Assembly (NCBI GenBank): GCA_020687485.1
Contig: JAJEQR010000037.1
Coordinates: 1 to 38,723, forward strand
Direction of reading: 5' to 3'
Length of the DNA stretch: 38,723 bases
Source of the DNA: Hominifimenecus microfluidus
GTDB taxonomy: Bacteria; Bacillota; Clostridia; Lachnospirales; Lachnospiraceae
Under the pieces are notes generated by a model. The model searched no databases and had not been told where the DNA came from. It saw only the letters and a list, made by a program, of their open reading frames with translations. Every line of letters begins with the position of its first letter. Position 1 is the first letter of the stretch. Positions 16,193-26,038 of the stretch are shown here, piece after piece. Position numbers and translations under genes: made by a program.

Positions 16193-16616
16193 AAGTTTTT
16201 ATAATGAAATTCTGACAGAGCACAATATTCATCCGGAGTTCAAGTATGATATGCCGGATGCGGATATTGTCCTGGAAGGCGTGAATCCGAGCTGCGGCGA
16301 CGATATCTTTCTGAAGCTGAAGCTGGATGGTGATGTAATCTCCGACGGGGCTTTCATTGGGGACGGATGCGCGATTTCCCAGGCTTCGGCAGATATTATG
16401 CTTGGTATGATTATCGGGAAGCATAAGGATGAGGCACTGAAACTGGGCGAAACCTTCCTGAAAATGATCCAGGGAGAAGCTTCGGAGGAAGAAATTGACA
16501 GCCTGGAAGAGGCATCGGCTCTTCGTGATATTGCGCATATGCCGGCGCGTGTAAAGTGCGCGGTTCTCGGCTGGCGCACGCTGAAGGAAGCACTGGGAAA
16601 TCACGACGAGGCCTGA
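16182..16616 (+). CDS. sufU: SufU-type sulfur transfer/scaffold protein
   Basis: A 144-residue SufU (IscU-like fold). The three zinc/sulfur-binding cysteines are Cys38 (NPSCGD), Cys63 (GDGCAISQAS) and Cys126 (RVKCAVLGW), with Asp40 as the fourth ligand. The insertion between the second and third cysteines (GKHKDEAL to EASA) is the feature that separates SufU from IscU. SufU accepts persulfide from SufS by zinc-ligand exchange. It overlaps sufS by eleven bases and ends the operon; no obvious terminator follows before the next promoter at 16670. Confidence 0.93.
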   Translation: MENRSFYNEILTEHNIHPEFKYDMPDADIVLEGVNPSCGDDIFLKLKLDGDVISDGAFIGDGCAISQASADIMLGMIIGKHKDEALKLGETFLKMIQGEASEEEIDSLEEASALRDIAHMPARVKCAVLGWRTLKEALGNHDEA

Positions 16617-16669
16617 GGTTTCATATGGGTATAATAAAACTAAAAAACAGAAGACATTACAGACAAAGA

Positions 16670-16698
16670 TTGACAAATTGTATGACATTTCGTAAAAT
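16670..16698 (+). promoter_or_regulatory. Promoter of the Ca2+-ATPase/Ter gene cluster
   Basis: TTGACA (16670-16675), a 17-base spacer and TAAAAT (16693-16698), 53 bases before the ATPase ATG. No comparably strong promoter was seen in the short gaps between the following eight genes, so it may drive the whole cluster. Confidence 0.7.
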
Positions 16699-16750
16699 GG
16701 TAAGCGAAGTGAAAGATGATTTTCACAAATAAAACGATGGAGAAGAGCGT

Positions 16751-19354
16751 ATGAAATTGGAAGGACTATCATCGAAGCAGGTGGAAGAAAGCCGCCGCGA
16801 GCATGGCAGCAACGCACTGACACAGATTCCGCCGGATCCTCTGTGGAAGAAGATTCTTGAGGGCTTCAAGGATCCCATGATTATGATTCTTATGGTGGCT
16901 CTTGTGATTCAGGTAGTTCTGTTCTTTATGGGGCAGGCGGAGTGGTTTGAGCCAGTTGGAATTCTGATCGCGATTCTGATCGCGAACGGCGTAGCATCGA
17001 TCAGTGAGAGCAAGCAGGAAGGCAAGGCCTCGGCGCTTAAGGCGGAAGAAGAGGCCAAGGAGACAGCGAAGGTTATCCGTGATGGTGCTCTCATGGAGAT
17101 CCATGTGAACGACGTGGTTGTGGGAGATCTGGTCTATCTGCAGGCTGGCGATAAGATCCCCGCCGACGGTACGGTCGAGGAAGGACACCTGAAAGTCGAT
17201 CAGGCAGCCTTAAACGGTGAGACGGAAGAGGCGGACAAGATCCCGCTTCCGGAGAATGGCACGTATGACACGAAGGATCTTCTGAATTCGTATTACGCAT
17301 ATCGCGGTACAGTTGTCTGCGGAGGTGAGGGTTATCTGAGAGTTCGTGTGGTCGGCGACAGCACTCTGTTCGGCGCGCTTGCTCTGGAAGTACAGGAAGA
17401 AACTCGTGAGACTCCTCTTCAGGTGAAACTGGGCAAGCTGGCGAAGCAGATTTCCACGTTCGGTTATATCGGCGCGATTACGATTATCGCTGCTGTTCTG
17501 TTGAAAACGCTGATTTCCGGTGCAGTTCCTGATGATGTATACGGATGGATCCGCCTGATTATGGATGCGATTACCGTGGCAGTTACCGTTATCGTCTGTG
17601 CGGTTCCGGAAGGTTTGCCGATGCTGACCTCCATCCTGCTCTCATTCCAGAGTATGAAGATGGCGAAGGATAACGTTCTTGTCAGAAAGATCAATGGTCT
17701 GGAGACTGCGGGAAGTCTGAGTATCCTCTTCAGCGATAAGACCGGCACCATTACGGAAGGAAAGCTTTCTGTAGTAGAGCTCGCAACCGGTAATGTTACG
17801 AAATTCTCAAAGCTGTCTGGCATCAATCCATCACTGCGCTACGATATCGTAACCGGTATCGGCGTGAATAACAGCGCGACAGTATCGCAGGGGTCCGTGA
17901 TTGGCGGTAACAGTACCGACCGCGCGCTGATGTCCTTCCTGATGGATTCGCAGGTGGCGGATTCCATCCGCCGGGATGATGTGAAGAATTTCAACGCATT
18001 TGATTCGAATAAGAAATGTTCCAGCGTAACGATCACCCGCAACGGACAGAGCGTGACCTATATCAAGGGCGCTCCGGAGAAAATCATTGAGAGATGTACA
18101 CATTATGTGGATGAGAACGGTGAGACGAAGGAACTGACGGAGAAGAACTATCTGACCAGCTATATCGATGCGCAGGCCGGACGTTCCATGCGTTTGCTGG
18201 CAGTAGCCAAGGTGAATCGCGCAACAGATGAGGGGGATCTTACGCTTGTCTGTGTACTCAGCATCCGTGACAACGTCCGTAAGGAAGCTGTTGATGCGAT
18301 CCGTGAAGTGCGCAATGCCGGCATCCAGGTCGTTATGGTAACCGGCGACCGCAAGGAGACGGCGGTAGCGATCGCGAAGGAAGCAGGGCTTCTGACCGAT
18401 CAGGACGATGTAGCACTTACTTCCGCAGAACTTGCAGAGAAGAGCGATGATGAACTTAAGAAGATTCTGCCCCATCTGCGCGTCGTATCCCGTGCGCTGC
18501 CGACGGATAAGAGCCGTCTGGTGCGCATTGCACAGGAGTTGGATTACGTAGTCGGCATGACCGGCGACGGAGTGAACGATTCGCCGGCTCTGAAGAAGGC
18601 AGACGTTGGATTTGCGATGGGAAGCGGTACGGAAGTTGCGAAGGAAGCCGGAGATATTACAATCCTGGACGACAACTTCTCATCCATCGAGAAGGCGATC
18701 CTGTACGGACGCACGATGTTCAAGAGTATCCGCAAGTTCCTGATCTTCCAGCTGACGGTTAACGTGGCGGCGGTTCTGACTTGTTTTATCGGCCCGTTGC
18801 TCGGTGCGAATGTAGTTCTTTCCGTTATTCAGCTGCTGCTGATTAACCTGGCGATGGATACGCTGGCGGCAATCGCTTTCGGAAGTGAGCCTGCTCTGCG
18901 TGAATATATGAGAGAGAAGCCGATTCCCAGAAATGAGAGCATCATCACGAAGGAAATGCTGACACAAGTGCTTGTGAGTGCGGTCTATATCACGTTCATC
19001 TGCCTGTCCATTCTCTTCTTCCCGCCGATCCGCGATTTGTTCGGCGATGTGGATAATACCTACCTGCGTTCAGCTCTGTTCGCCACATTTATGATGGCGA
19101 TTACATTCAACGGCTTCAATGCGAGAACGAGCCATATTAATCCGTTCGAACATCTGGGCCGCAACAAGAACTTTTGGCTGGTTATGCTCTCCATCTTCCT
19201 GATGCAGTTCGTATTTGTTACGTTCGGTGGAGAAGTGCTGGATGCGGAGCCGTTAAGCCTGCAGGCATGGCTGATCTGTATTGTAATGTCGTTCCTTGTT
19301 ATTCCGATCGACATGATCCGCAAGGCGATTATGCACGGAGGCAAAAAAGAGTAA
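16751..19354 (+). CDS. Calcium-translocating P-type ATPase, PMCA-like (P2B)
   Basis: An 867-residue P-type ATPase. The phosphorylation site is Asp329 in SDKTGT, the actuator motif is AALNGETEEADK, and the hinge motif is TGDGVNDSPALKKAD. Membrane helix 4 has AVPEGLP (284-290) and helix 6 has INLAMDTLAA, the Asn-x-x-x-Asp pair of the single calcium site in plasma-membrane type pumps. It lacks the extra site I ligands of SERCA types. It would export Ca2+ (or Mn2+) from the cytoplasm using ATP. GGAGAAG precedes the ATG. It lies 31 bases before yceG on the same strand with no promoter between, which ties ion transport to the Ter genes that follow. Confidence 0.92.
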   Translation: MKLEGLSSKQVEESRREHGSNALTQIPPDPLWKKILEGFKDPMIMILMVALVIQVVLFFMGQAEWFEPVGILIAILIANGVASISESKQEGKASALKAEEEAKETAKVIRDGALMEIHVNDVVVGDLVYLQAGDKIPADGTVEEGHLKVDQAALNGETEEADKIPLPENGTYDTKDLLNSYYAYRGTVVCGGEGYLRVRVVGDSTLFGALALEVQEETRETPLQVKLGKLAKQISTFGYIGAITIIAAVLLKTLISGAVPDDVYGWIRLIMDAITVAVTVIVCAVPEGLPMLTSILLSFQSMKMAKDNVLVRKINGLETAGSLSILFSDKTGTITEGKLSVVELATGNVTKFSKLSGINPSLRYDIVTGIGVNNSATVSQGSVIGGNSTDRALMSFLMDSQVADSIRRDDVKNFNAFDSNKKCSSVTITRNGQSVTYIKGAPEKIIERCTHYVDENGETKELTEKNYLTSYIDAQAGRSMRLLAVAKVNRATDEGDLTLVCVLSIRDNVRKEAVDAIREVRNAGIQVVMVTGDRKETAVAIAKEAGLLTDQDDVALTSAELAEKSDDELKKILPHLRVVSRALPTDKSRLVRIAQELDYVVGMTGDGVNDSPALKKADVGFAMGSGTEVAKEAGDITILDDNFSSIEKAILYGRTMFKSIRKFLIFQLTVNVAAVLTCFIGPLLGANVVLSVIQLLLINLAMDTLAAIAFGSEPALREYMREKPIPRNESIITKEMLTQVLVSAVYITFICLSILFFPPIRDLFGDVDNTYLRSALFATFMMAITFNGFNARTSHINPFEHLGRNKNFWLVMLSIFLMQFVFVTFGGEVLDAEPLSLQAWLICIVMSFLVIPIDMIRKAIMHGGKKE

Positions 19355-19385
19355 AACGTAAACAAAAGTAAACAAGAAGGCAGAG

Positions 19386-21665
19386 ATGATCATGGCAGAA
19401 CAAATTGAATTAAATCAATTGAATGATTATTTTACAGACCTCGGAAAGAGGAGCCGTCCGGGCGTGTATTTTTACCGGATCTGTGACTGGAATGAAGAGA
19501 TCGAAGCCTTCCTGCGGCGCTATTACGAAGAAGCCAGACTCTCCGGTGTGATCATCGAGGGGCGGCTGCCGAACCCGGATAGCCGCCAGCTGGCCTATTA
19601 TGAAGAGATGATGGGCATGGAATTTCAGATGAATATGGGATTCCTCCTCGATCGCCTGCAGAAATGGCTGCCGCGCATGAACGGGCGGCAGCGGGAGCAG
19701 GTGGCCGGTTCCATCTACGACGTACTTGCCGGACTGCAGAAGGCCGGCAAGAATGAGAATATGCTGAAAAACGCTTATATCAAGTTCATGTGTTGGCTGT
19801 ACTATAAGTTTGAGCGTATCGTCAACCGCCTGGGAGAGGAAAAACTTCCCAAGATCCTTTACGAAGGAACTGTCAGTATCTACGAACTTCTGTTGTTAAG
19901 TGTGATCAGCGGCGCAGGCGCGGATGTGGTGCTGCTGCAGGTTCAGGGCGATATGGCTTATCAGCAGCTGGATTCCACTGGCGCATATTCGCGGTTGCTC
20001 CCGGTGGAGAACGGGAAACCGTTCCCTGAGAATTATTCTCTGAAGAATATGAGGCAGGTCATGCAGGAGAAGGCGAACCGGCAGAGACTGTTCGGCGGCG
20101 AGACGAAACTGCATGCTTGTACGAACGCCTGGATCAACGGAACCGTATGGGATTCTCTTCGGAAGGAACCGGCTGTTCGTGGCAGTGATCCTGGCTTCTT
20201 CTACAACTGCTTCGCCAGACTGAGCGGCGTGGAGGACCGGGTGACATATCCCTCGGATCTATATCAGCTGCAGCTGGATATCCGGGCAGCGAACCGGCGG
20301 CTTGTGATTGTGAATGACCGTCTGGAACCGCTGACTCCGGATGAAATCAGCGGGATCCGGCGAAGCAATTATCAGAACCTGGAGCAGATGCTTGCGGAGC
20401 TTGTAATGAATATCACAGCTCCTTCGGACGCGAAGCTGCAGCCGCTTGTGAAGAAGGTGTTCGCGGATCTGATCTCGGAAGAGTATGCGAAGGATTCCGG
20501 CAATCTGAACCGCCTGACCGGACGAGCCGTGTATCTGTTGTGCTTGCTGAAGCGCTTTGCGGAACCGCTCTTTCACGGATGGCATATGCCGGAAGTAGCC
20601 GCGTTTTTCTATCTGGGCGGCTGCCGCAATGAGAACGAAGCACTGTTCCTGCGATTTCTTGCAAGACTTCCGGTGGATGTAGTTGTCTTCCGGCCGGATC
20701 TTAGCCGTGCATGCTGTCTGGAAGATCAGTGGCTGTACGAAGTAAAGGCGGAAGAGTCGCTGAGCCTTACCGTGTATCCGGAGGAGGGGGTAGCTCTGCA
20801 GGCAGGCACGGCGGCCTACCATGCGGAGCGGGATCTGGATGCGATGATGTATCAAAATACCGGAATCTACCGGAACCGTCAGTATGCGAAAGCAAACGCG
20901 GTTTCTCTCCGGACGATGTATGAGGAGATCGCAATCCTCTGGGATGAGGAATTAAAATACCGCCCGAACTTTGCAACGACGGACGCAACGGTGGCCATGC
21001 CGGTGATATTCGCGAAAGTATCCGGGGTAAAGGATGGCGATTTGCCGGCGTACTGGAATGAAATCCGAACGCTGATGACACCGTACACGAAGAAGATTCT
21101 CTCGGTGCCGCATCTAACATCCACTTCAGCGAATCCGATGAAGGCGCATGCCGTGGAATTCCTGAGAAATGGCAGACTTCAGAAGGAGAAGATTCGTGGT
21201 CATATGGCGTACCCATACGGTGTCCTCCGGGAGGATACACAGGAATATCTTCTGGAGAAGTTGCAGCTTCTGATTGATCAGAGGATTATCCGCGGAACCT
21301 TTGAGAATGGAACCGAATATACCATTGTGTCAACGGTTCTGAATCTGGAGACAGATATTCTCCGCATGATCCAGAAGTTTGATTTTACGAAGAAGAACCC
21401 GAAGCTTGTCTATGTGATCACCGGTGAGACTTTTCTCTCCCTGGAGGATACGATTACCGTTGCTTTCCTTCACCTGATCGGATTCGATATTCTATTCTTT
21501 GTACCGACCGGTTATCAGTGTGTGGAACGCTATTTTAACCAGAACATTATGGAAGAGCACCAGCTGGGAGAATATATGTACGATCTATCTGTCCCGAATC
21601 TGGACGGAAGACCGGCAGCGAAGAAGGTATCCTGGCGAGACAAAATATTTAAGAGAGGTACATGA
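19386..21665 (+). CDS. yceG: YceG family protein (Ter stress-response cluster)
   Basis: A 759-residue protein like Bacillus subtilis YceG, a large protein of unknown biochemical function found in operons with TerD and TelA proteins. No catalytic motif is recognisable. The sequence has a mixed alpha/beta character with aromatic-rich blocks (AFFYLGGCRNENEALFLRFL; the late LVYVITGETFLSLEDT). There is no signal peptide or clear membrane helix, so it is likely cytoplasmic. Family knowledge links it to resistance to tellurite, toxic anions and envelope stress by neighbourhood only. Two ATGs are possible (19386 and 19392): AAGG at 19377-19380 is 5 or 11 bases away. The stop overlaps the next start region (ATGA). 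Confidence 0.85.
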   Translation: MIMAEQIELNQLNDYFTDLGKRSRPGVYFYRICDWNEEIEAFLRRYYEEARLSGVIIEGRLPNPDSRQLAYYEEMMGMEFQMNMGFLLDRLQKWLPRMNGRQREQVAGSIYDVLAGLQKAGKNENMLKNAYIKFMCWLYYKFERIVNRLGEEKLPKILYEGTVSIYELLLLSVISGAGADVVLLQVQGDMAYQQLDSTGAYSRLLPVENGKPFPENYSLKNMRQVMQEKANRQRLFGGETKLHACTNAWINGTVWDSLRKEPAVRGSDPGFFYNCFARLSGVEDRVTYPSDLYQLQLDIRAANRRLVIVNDRLEPLTPDEISGIRRSNYQNLEQMLAELVMNITAPSDAKLQPLVKKVFADLISEEYAKDSGNLNRLTGRAVYLLCLLKRFAEPLFHGWHMPEVAAFFYLGGCRNENEALFLRFLARLPVDVVVFRPDLSRACCLEDQWLYEVKAEESLSLTVYPEEGVALQAGTAAYHAERDLDAMMYQNTGIYRNRQYAKANAVSLRTMYEEIAILWDEELKYRPNFATTDATVAMPVIFAKVSGVKDGDLPAYWNEIRTLMTPYTKKILSVPHLTSTSANPMKAHAVEFLRNGRLQKEKIRGHMAYPYGVLREDTQEYLLEKLQLLIDQRIIRGTFENGTEYTIVSTVLNLETDILRMIQKFDFTKKNPKLVYVITGETFLSLEDTITVAFLHLIGFDILFFVPTGYQCVERYFNQNIMEEHQLGEYMYDLSVPNLDGRPAAKKVSWRDKIFKRGT

Positions 21666-21667
21666 TT

Positions 21668-22813
21668 ATGGGACTGGATTTCAGCAAGACACCAGTGCAG
21701 ACACAGACAGCGGACGCATCTGCCGTACCGGATGTTGTGGAAGAAGTAAAGACGTATGACATTGTGGCGGATCGTCAGCAGATGAATCAGGAACTGGTAA
21801 ATTCCCAGGAAGTGGACGCGCTGGTAAGCACGATTGAGATCAATAATCTGGAGACGATCGTTACTTTCGGTGCCGGAGCCGCCGAGGAGATTTCCAAGGC
21901 TTCAGACGTAGTACTGAACAGCCTGAATATGTCTCAGCTGGATGAATCCAGCGAGATGCTGGGGACTCTGGCGAAGATCATGTCGAAGTTCGATATCGAA
22001 GAGATTAAGGATGATCCCGGCTTCTTCGGCAAGCTGTTCGGCAATATGCGTAAGCAGCTCGACAAGATCCTGGCGAAGTATCACACCATGGGCGACGAAG
22101 TGGACAAGATCTACGTACAGCTGAAGCAGTACGAGTCCGAGATCAAGCAGTCGAACCGCAAGCTCAATGAGATGTTCGATGCGAACGTGAATTATTATCA
22201 TGATCTGGTAAAATATATCCTGGCCGGTGAACAGGGCTGCCACGAGCTGGAAGCCTATATTGCACAGCGCCAGGCCGATATGGAAGCGACTGGCGATCAG
22301 TCTATTCAATTCGAACTGACCAGCCTGAACCAGGCGTTGATGATGCTGGAGCAGCGCACGCAGGATCTGCGCACGGCGGAAAATGTGGCCATGCAGTCGA
22401 TCCCGATGATCAAGACGATGGAATTCACGAACATGAACCTGGTAAGAAAGATCAATTCCGCATTCATCATCACCCTGCCGGTATTCAAACAGGCTCTGGC
22501 TCAGGCCATCATGCTGAAGCGCCAAAAGATCCAGGCGGACTCTATGGCTGCGCTGGATGAGAAGACGAACGAGCTCCTGATCAAGAACGCGAGAAATACG
22601 GTAGAGCAGTCCAAGATGACGGCTCGCATGGCGTCCGGCAGTTCCGTGAAGATCGAGACGCTGGAGACCACCTGGCGCACGATTGTAAGCGGTATCGACG
22701 AGACACGTTCTATTCAGGACAATGCCCGCAAGCAGCGCGCGGAGGATCAGAAGCGGCTGGAAGTGATCAAGCAGGAATTCAATCAGATGTATCATATGCC
22801 TGACGCAAGATAA
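21668..22813 (+). CDS. Toxic anion resistance protein, TelA/YceH family
   Basis: A 381-residue TelA-family protein (KlaA/YceH relatives), largely alpha-helical with long predicted coiled coils (about 100-200 and 310-375). Typical family segments are FFGKLFGNMRKQLDKILAKY, the central EAYIAQRQADME and the IPMIKTMEFTNMNLVRKINSAF block. TelA proteins are associated with tellurite and antimicrobial resistance, with no known enzymatic activity. The start at 21668 is preferred, as AGAGAGGT at 21652-21659 is eight bases upstream. An ATG at 21662, overlapping the yceG stop, is only two bases from that site. Co-occurrence with YceG upstream and TerD downstream matches the B. subtilis yceCDEFGH set in reverse order. 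Confidence 0.93.
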   Translation: MGLDFSKTPVQTQTADASAVPDVVEEVKTYDIVADRQQMNQELVNSQEVDALVSTIEINNLETIVTFGAGAAEEISKASDVVLNSLNMSQLDESSEMLGTLAKIMSKFDIEEIKDDPGFFGKLFGNMRKQLDKILAKYHTMGDEVDKIYVQLKQYESEIKQSNRKLNEMFDANVNYYHDLVKYILAGEQGCHELEAYIAQRQADMEATGDQSIQFELTSLNQALMMLEQRTQDLRTAENVAMQSIPMIKTMEFTNMNLVRKINSAFIITLPVFKQALAQAIMLKRQKIQADSMAALDEKTNELLIKNARNTVEQSKMTARMASGSSVKIETLETTWRTIVSGIDETRSIQDNARKQRAEDQKRLEVIKQEFNQMYHMPDAR

Positions 22814-22853
22814 ATCATAGAGAAGTAAGGAAAGCATAAGGAGGAAACAAATC

Positions 22854-23435
22854 ATGCCGATTAATTTATCCAAAGGACAGAAAGTAAGCTTAAGCAAGGG
22901 GAATCCCGGACTCAAGAAGATTATGGTAGGTCTTGGCTGGGACGTTAACGCGTTTGATTCCGGAAGCGATTTCGATCTGGATGCTGCAGCATTCCTGGTA
23001 GGCGCAAATGGCAAGTGTACGTCAGATAAGGATTTTGTCTTCTATGGCAACCTGGAGCATTCGAGCGGAGCCGTGAAGCATATGGGCGACAACCTGACCG
23101 GTGCAGGCGATGGCGACGACGAGCAGATTCAGATCGATCTGAGCCTGGTTCCGGCCAACATCGAGAAGATCGCCTTCACGGTAACGATCTATGATGCGGA
23201 GAGCAGACGCCAGAATTTCGGTCAGGTCTCCAATTCCTATATCCATATCATGGACGAGTCCAACAATACAGAGTTGATCCGCTTTGATCTGGGGGAGGAC
23301 TTCTCAATTGAGACCGCAGTTGTAGTTGGTGAACTGTACAAGCACAACGGCGAGTGGAAGTTCAATGCGATCGGAAGTGGTTTCCAGGGCGGCCTGGCAG
23401 CGCTGTGCGCACATTACGGAATTGACGCAGAATAA
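22854..23435 (+). CDS. TerD family protein, copy 1 (complete calcium-binding motifs)
   Basis: A 193-residue TerD-domain protein. It begins with [14 protein letters not shown], then the conserved GLGWD, the acidic FDLDAAAFL and, at 78-90, [13 protein letters not shown], the motifs that bind Ca2+ in structurally studied TerD proteins. The C-terminal half ends with [14 protein letters not shown]. TerD proteins are thought to sense or buffer metal ions and to act with TerC and associated enzymes in stress responses. An excellent ribosome site (AAGGAGG) precedes the ATG. It lies 40 bases after the TelA-family gene and 15 before the second copy. Confidence 0.95.
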   Translation: MPINLSKGQKVSLSKGNPGLKKIMVGLGWDVNAFDSGSDFDLDAAAFLVGANGKCTSDKDFVFYGNLEHSSGAVKHMGDNLTGAGDGDDEQIQIDLSLVPANIEKIAFTVTIYDAESRRQNFGQVSNSYIHIMDESNNTELIRFDLGEDFSIETAVVVGELYKHNGEWKFNAIGSGFQGGLAALCAHYGIDAE

Positions 23436-23450
23436 GCGGAGGTGACAGAT

Positions 23451-24041
23451 ATGTCAGTAAAACTGCAAAAAGGGCAGAAAGTAAGTCTGTCGAAAGAGAA
23501 TGTCGGGCTCTCCCGGATCATAGTAGGCCTTGGCTGGGATGAAGTGGAACAGAAGCGTCACGGTTTCTTTGCTCCAAAGCCGAAGCCGATCGACTGTGAC
23601 GCATTCGCACTGTTATTGAAAAACGGAAAGCTGACCGGCAAGGAAGATATCGTATACTTCGGAAATCTGACGCACAAGAGCCGTTCTGTGATGCACATGG
23701 GAGATAACCTTACCGGTGAAGGTGAGGGGGATGATGAGCAGATCATGATCGATCTGAATCAGGTGCCGTCTGAGTATGACCGTATTGTAATCGCCGTCAA
23801 TATCTACCAGGCGGAGGCCAGAAATCAGCATTTTGGTATGATTAAGAACGCATTCGTTCGTCTGGTGGATGCCAGAAACAACAATGAGATGTGTATCTAC
23901 AACCTGACAGAGAATTATTCCGGTCAGACTGCGATGCTCTTCGGTGAGGTATACCGTTACAACGGCGAATGGAAGTTCAGCGCGATCGGACAGGGAACCT
24001 CCGATAAGTCAATCGGAGATTTCGCGAAGAGATACCTGTAA
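23451..24041 (+). CDS. TerD family protein, copy 2
   Basis: A 196-residue TerD paralogue with the same start ([14 protein letters not shown]), GLGWDE, and a GDNLTGEGEGDDE motif at 84-96 (one Asp of the first copy is Glu). It differs by a basic/proline-rich insertion (HGFFAPKPKP, about 37-46) replacing part of the acidic loop, followed by IDCDAFALLL. The calcium site is probably kept but altered. The ATG at 23451 has GGAGG eight bases upstream; the GTG at 23442 lies within that site and is rejected. A 12-bp hairpin lies 13 bases after the stop. Confidence 0.95.
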   Translation: MSVKLQKGQKVSLSKENVGLSRIIVGLGWDEVEQKRHGFFAPKPKPIDCDAFALLLKNGKLTGKEDIVYFGNLTHKSRSVMHMGDNLTGEGEGDDEQIMIDLNQVPSEYDRIVIAVNIYQAEARNQHFGMIKNAFVRLVDARNNNEMCIYNLTENYSGQTAMLFGEVYRYNGEWKFSAIGQGTSDKSIGDFAKRYL

Positions 24042-24054
24042 GATGATAACTTTT

Positions 24055-24084
24055 GGAGGAATCCTTCCGCAGAAGGATTCCTCC
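24055..24084 (+). other. Intergenic 12-bp hairpin between terD copy 2 and the HAD-PRTase gene
   Basis: GGAGGAATCCTT (24055-24066), loop CCGCAG, and a perfect complement at 24073-24084. It lacks a T-run afterwards (ATTCTCC follows), so it is not a classical terminator. It may protect or limit the upstream mRNA, or partly separate expression of the TerD genes from the enzymes downstream. Confidence 0.5.
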
Positions 24085-24121
24085 ATTCTCCATATTCGGG
24101 ACAGGAGAATGTTATAGTATT

Positions 24122-26038
24122 ATGAATGAAAACTATCATGCAGTAAACCCCACAGTTCTATTTTTCACTGATCTGGACGGTACGCTGATCTTCTCAAGGC
24201 GTCATCTTCTTCTGGGGCCGCTCCGGTGCGTGGAGGAGTTTCGGGGGAGTATGCAGAGCTTTATGACGGAACTGACCTGGCGCTTTTTCCGGGAGCAGGA
24301 ATTCTTTACTGTCATCCCGATTACGATGCGCACGACGGCGCAGTACCGCCGGCTTCTTCCGATGGCGCGGGCGCTTCACTGGGAGGACGTTCTTGTCTGC
24401 GGCGGCGCAAAGCTTCTTCACCACGGGATCGAAGATCCGGCATGGACGGAAGAATCCCTGTGCCTTTGTGAGCCGAACCGGGCGGAGTGGGAGCGCGTCC
24501 GGCGGTTGGCTGTGGAGCAGGCAGGAGAAGCGGCCATCGTTACGGAAGCACCGTTTCTTTTCTATTTAAAGACGGATCAACCGGAGAAAATCTGCACTTA
24601 CCTGAAGCAAGAGGCCGATCCGCAGCATCTTCAGATTTTCTGTGATGCGAGGAAGGTCTATGTGCTTCCGGCTTCGCTGGATAAAGGAGAGGCCCTGGCG
24701 CGTTACCGCAGAAGACATCCGGCTCTGCTTACTATGGCTGCAGGCGACAGCGAACCGGACTTTACCATGCTGCGGCAGGCGGATATTCGCTTCTGTCTCC
24801 CGAAATGGAAAGATTCGATGGACAATGATGACGGCGGAAATACGATTTTCTGCGGGGAGATCTTTTCCGATGCGATCACAGAGGAAATGAGAAAAATCAT
24901 GGAACTGTATGAGATCCGGTGCGGGGACCTGGTTCGGGTCGCCAAAAGAGAGAATAACACGAAGCGAAGTTATCTCTATGTGAATCCCAGGCAGGGCAAG
25001 CATATGCCGGTATCGCCGTCGAGCAGCCTGACGCTGTTTCGGCTGCTGGCAGCCAGAGTGGAAGCGCGTTATCGAAACGAACGCCTTTTGATCATTGGAT
25101 TCGCGGAGACGGCGACAGCGATCGGGTTTGCTGTCGCGGAAGCCGCTGAAAATGCAGCCTTCGTCATGAGCACGACGCGCGAGAATATTCCTGGGGGAGA
25201 GTACCTCTTCTTTTCGGAATCCCACAGCCATGCGACGGAGCAGCGCCTTGTCCGGAATCATCTGGAGGAAGTGCTGCCGCAGATCGACCGGGTGGTGTTC
25301 GTGGAAGACGAGGTCACAACCGGGAACACGATCCGGAAACTGATTCATGCGTTGCAGGAGGAATTTCCGGAGGAATCCTTTTCTTTCGGTATCGCCTCGC
25401 TGGTGAACAGCATGACAGATAATCGTCTGCAGAAGATGGAGGCGGATAGCATTCCCTGTGATTATCTTCTGCGGATCTCACCAGAATACCATAGCGAGTG
25501 GATTCCTCGCTATACATACCGCTCCCCGGCGGATGCTCCGTTTCCTCCGGCAGGGACTCCAGGGCAGCCGGCGATTGAAATCCCTGACTGCGCGAATCTG
25601 CGAGTTGTAAGAGCAAAGAGCGAGATACACCGGTTGTGTGAACGCTTCGTTGCGGAAGCGGCGGCACAGCTGGAGAAACCATCCAGCGGAGAACATATCC
25701 TGATCCTGGGAACGGAGGAATTTATGTATCCGGGTATGCTCCTTGGCCGGTACCTGGAGAAGGTGCGGCCGGATCTTAATGTCTCCTTTCATGCGCTTAC
25801 CCGCAGCCCTATTGAGGTGAGTGGGGATTCCGACTATCCGCTGCACTTGCGCAATTGCCTGAACAGTCTGTACGAGGATGGACGGGTAAATTATATCTAC
25901 AACCTGGATTTTTATCAGCAGGTGTACGTCGTGACCGATGCCGAACCGCTCTGTGAGGCAGGATGGGAAAGCCTTCTGGGCGCGCTGGAAGCATACGGGA
26001 GCAAAAAAATACGCCGGATTCTCTGGAGGAATGAGTGA
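24122..26038 (+). CDS. HAD hydrolase - phosphoribosyltransferase - TRSP domain fusion (Ter biosynthetic module)
   Basis: A 638-residue fusion. Residues 10-270 are a HAD phosphatase with FFTDLDGTLI (catalytic Asp17, Asp19) and the late motif AAGDSEPDFTM. Residues 300-470 are a phosphoribosyltransferase of the Ter-associated type, with the PRPP-binding VVFVEDEVTTGNT. Residues 500-638 are the TRSP domain, with the motif itself at 560-563 in ALTRSPIE. Comparative work on Ter gene neighbourhoods proposed that such PRTases and HAD enzymes build a nucleoside-like metabolite; no product is known. There the HAD and PRTase parts are, as I recall, usually separate genes, so the fusion is notable. The ATG at 24122 has AGGAGA about 12 bases upstream. 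The stop overlaps the next ATG by one base. Confidence 0.88.
   Translation: MNENYHAVNPTVLFFTDLDGTLIFSRRHLLLGPLRCVEEFRGSMQSFMTELTWRFFREQEFFTVIPITMRTTAQYRRLLPMARALHWEDVLVCGGAKLLHHGIEDPAWTEESLCLCEPNRAEWERVRRLAVEQAGEAAIVTEAPFLFYLKTDQPEKICTYLKQEADPQHLQIFCDARKVYVLPASLDKGEALARYRRRHPALLTMAAGDSEPDFTMLRQADIRFCLPKWKDSMDNDDGGNTIFCGEIFSDAITEEMRKIMELYEIRCGDLVRVAKRENNTKRSYLYVNPRQGKHMPVSPSSSLTLFRLLAARVEARYRNERLLIIGFAETATAIGFAVAEAAENAAFVMSTTRENIPGGEYLFFSESHSHATEQRLVRNHLEEVLPQIDRVVFVEDEVTTGNTIRKLIHALQEEFPEESFSFGIASLVNSMTDNRLQKMEADSIPCDYLLRISPEYHSEWIPRYTYRSPADAPFPPAGTPGQPAIEIPDCANLRVVRAKSEIHRLCERFVAEAAAQLEKPSSGEHILILGTEEFMYPGMLLGRYLEKVRPDLNVSFHALTRSPIEVSGDSDYPLHLRNCLNSLYEDGRVNYIYNLDFYQQVYVVTDAEPLCEAGWESLLGALEAYGSKKIRRILWRNE

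Noticed and set aside
21902-23014. 370-codon open frame on the - strand
   Set aside because: Opposite the TelA-family gene and the start of terD; no family features.
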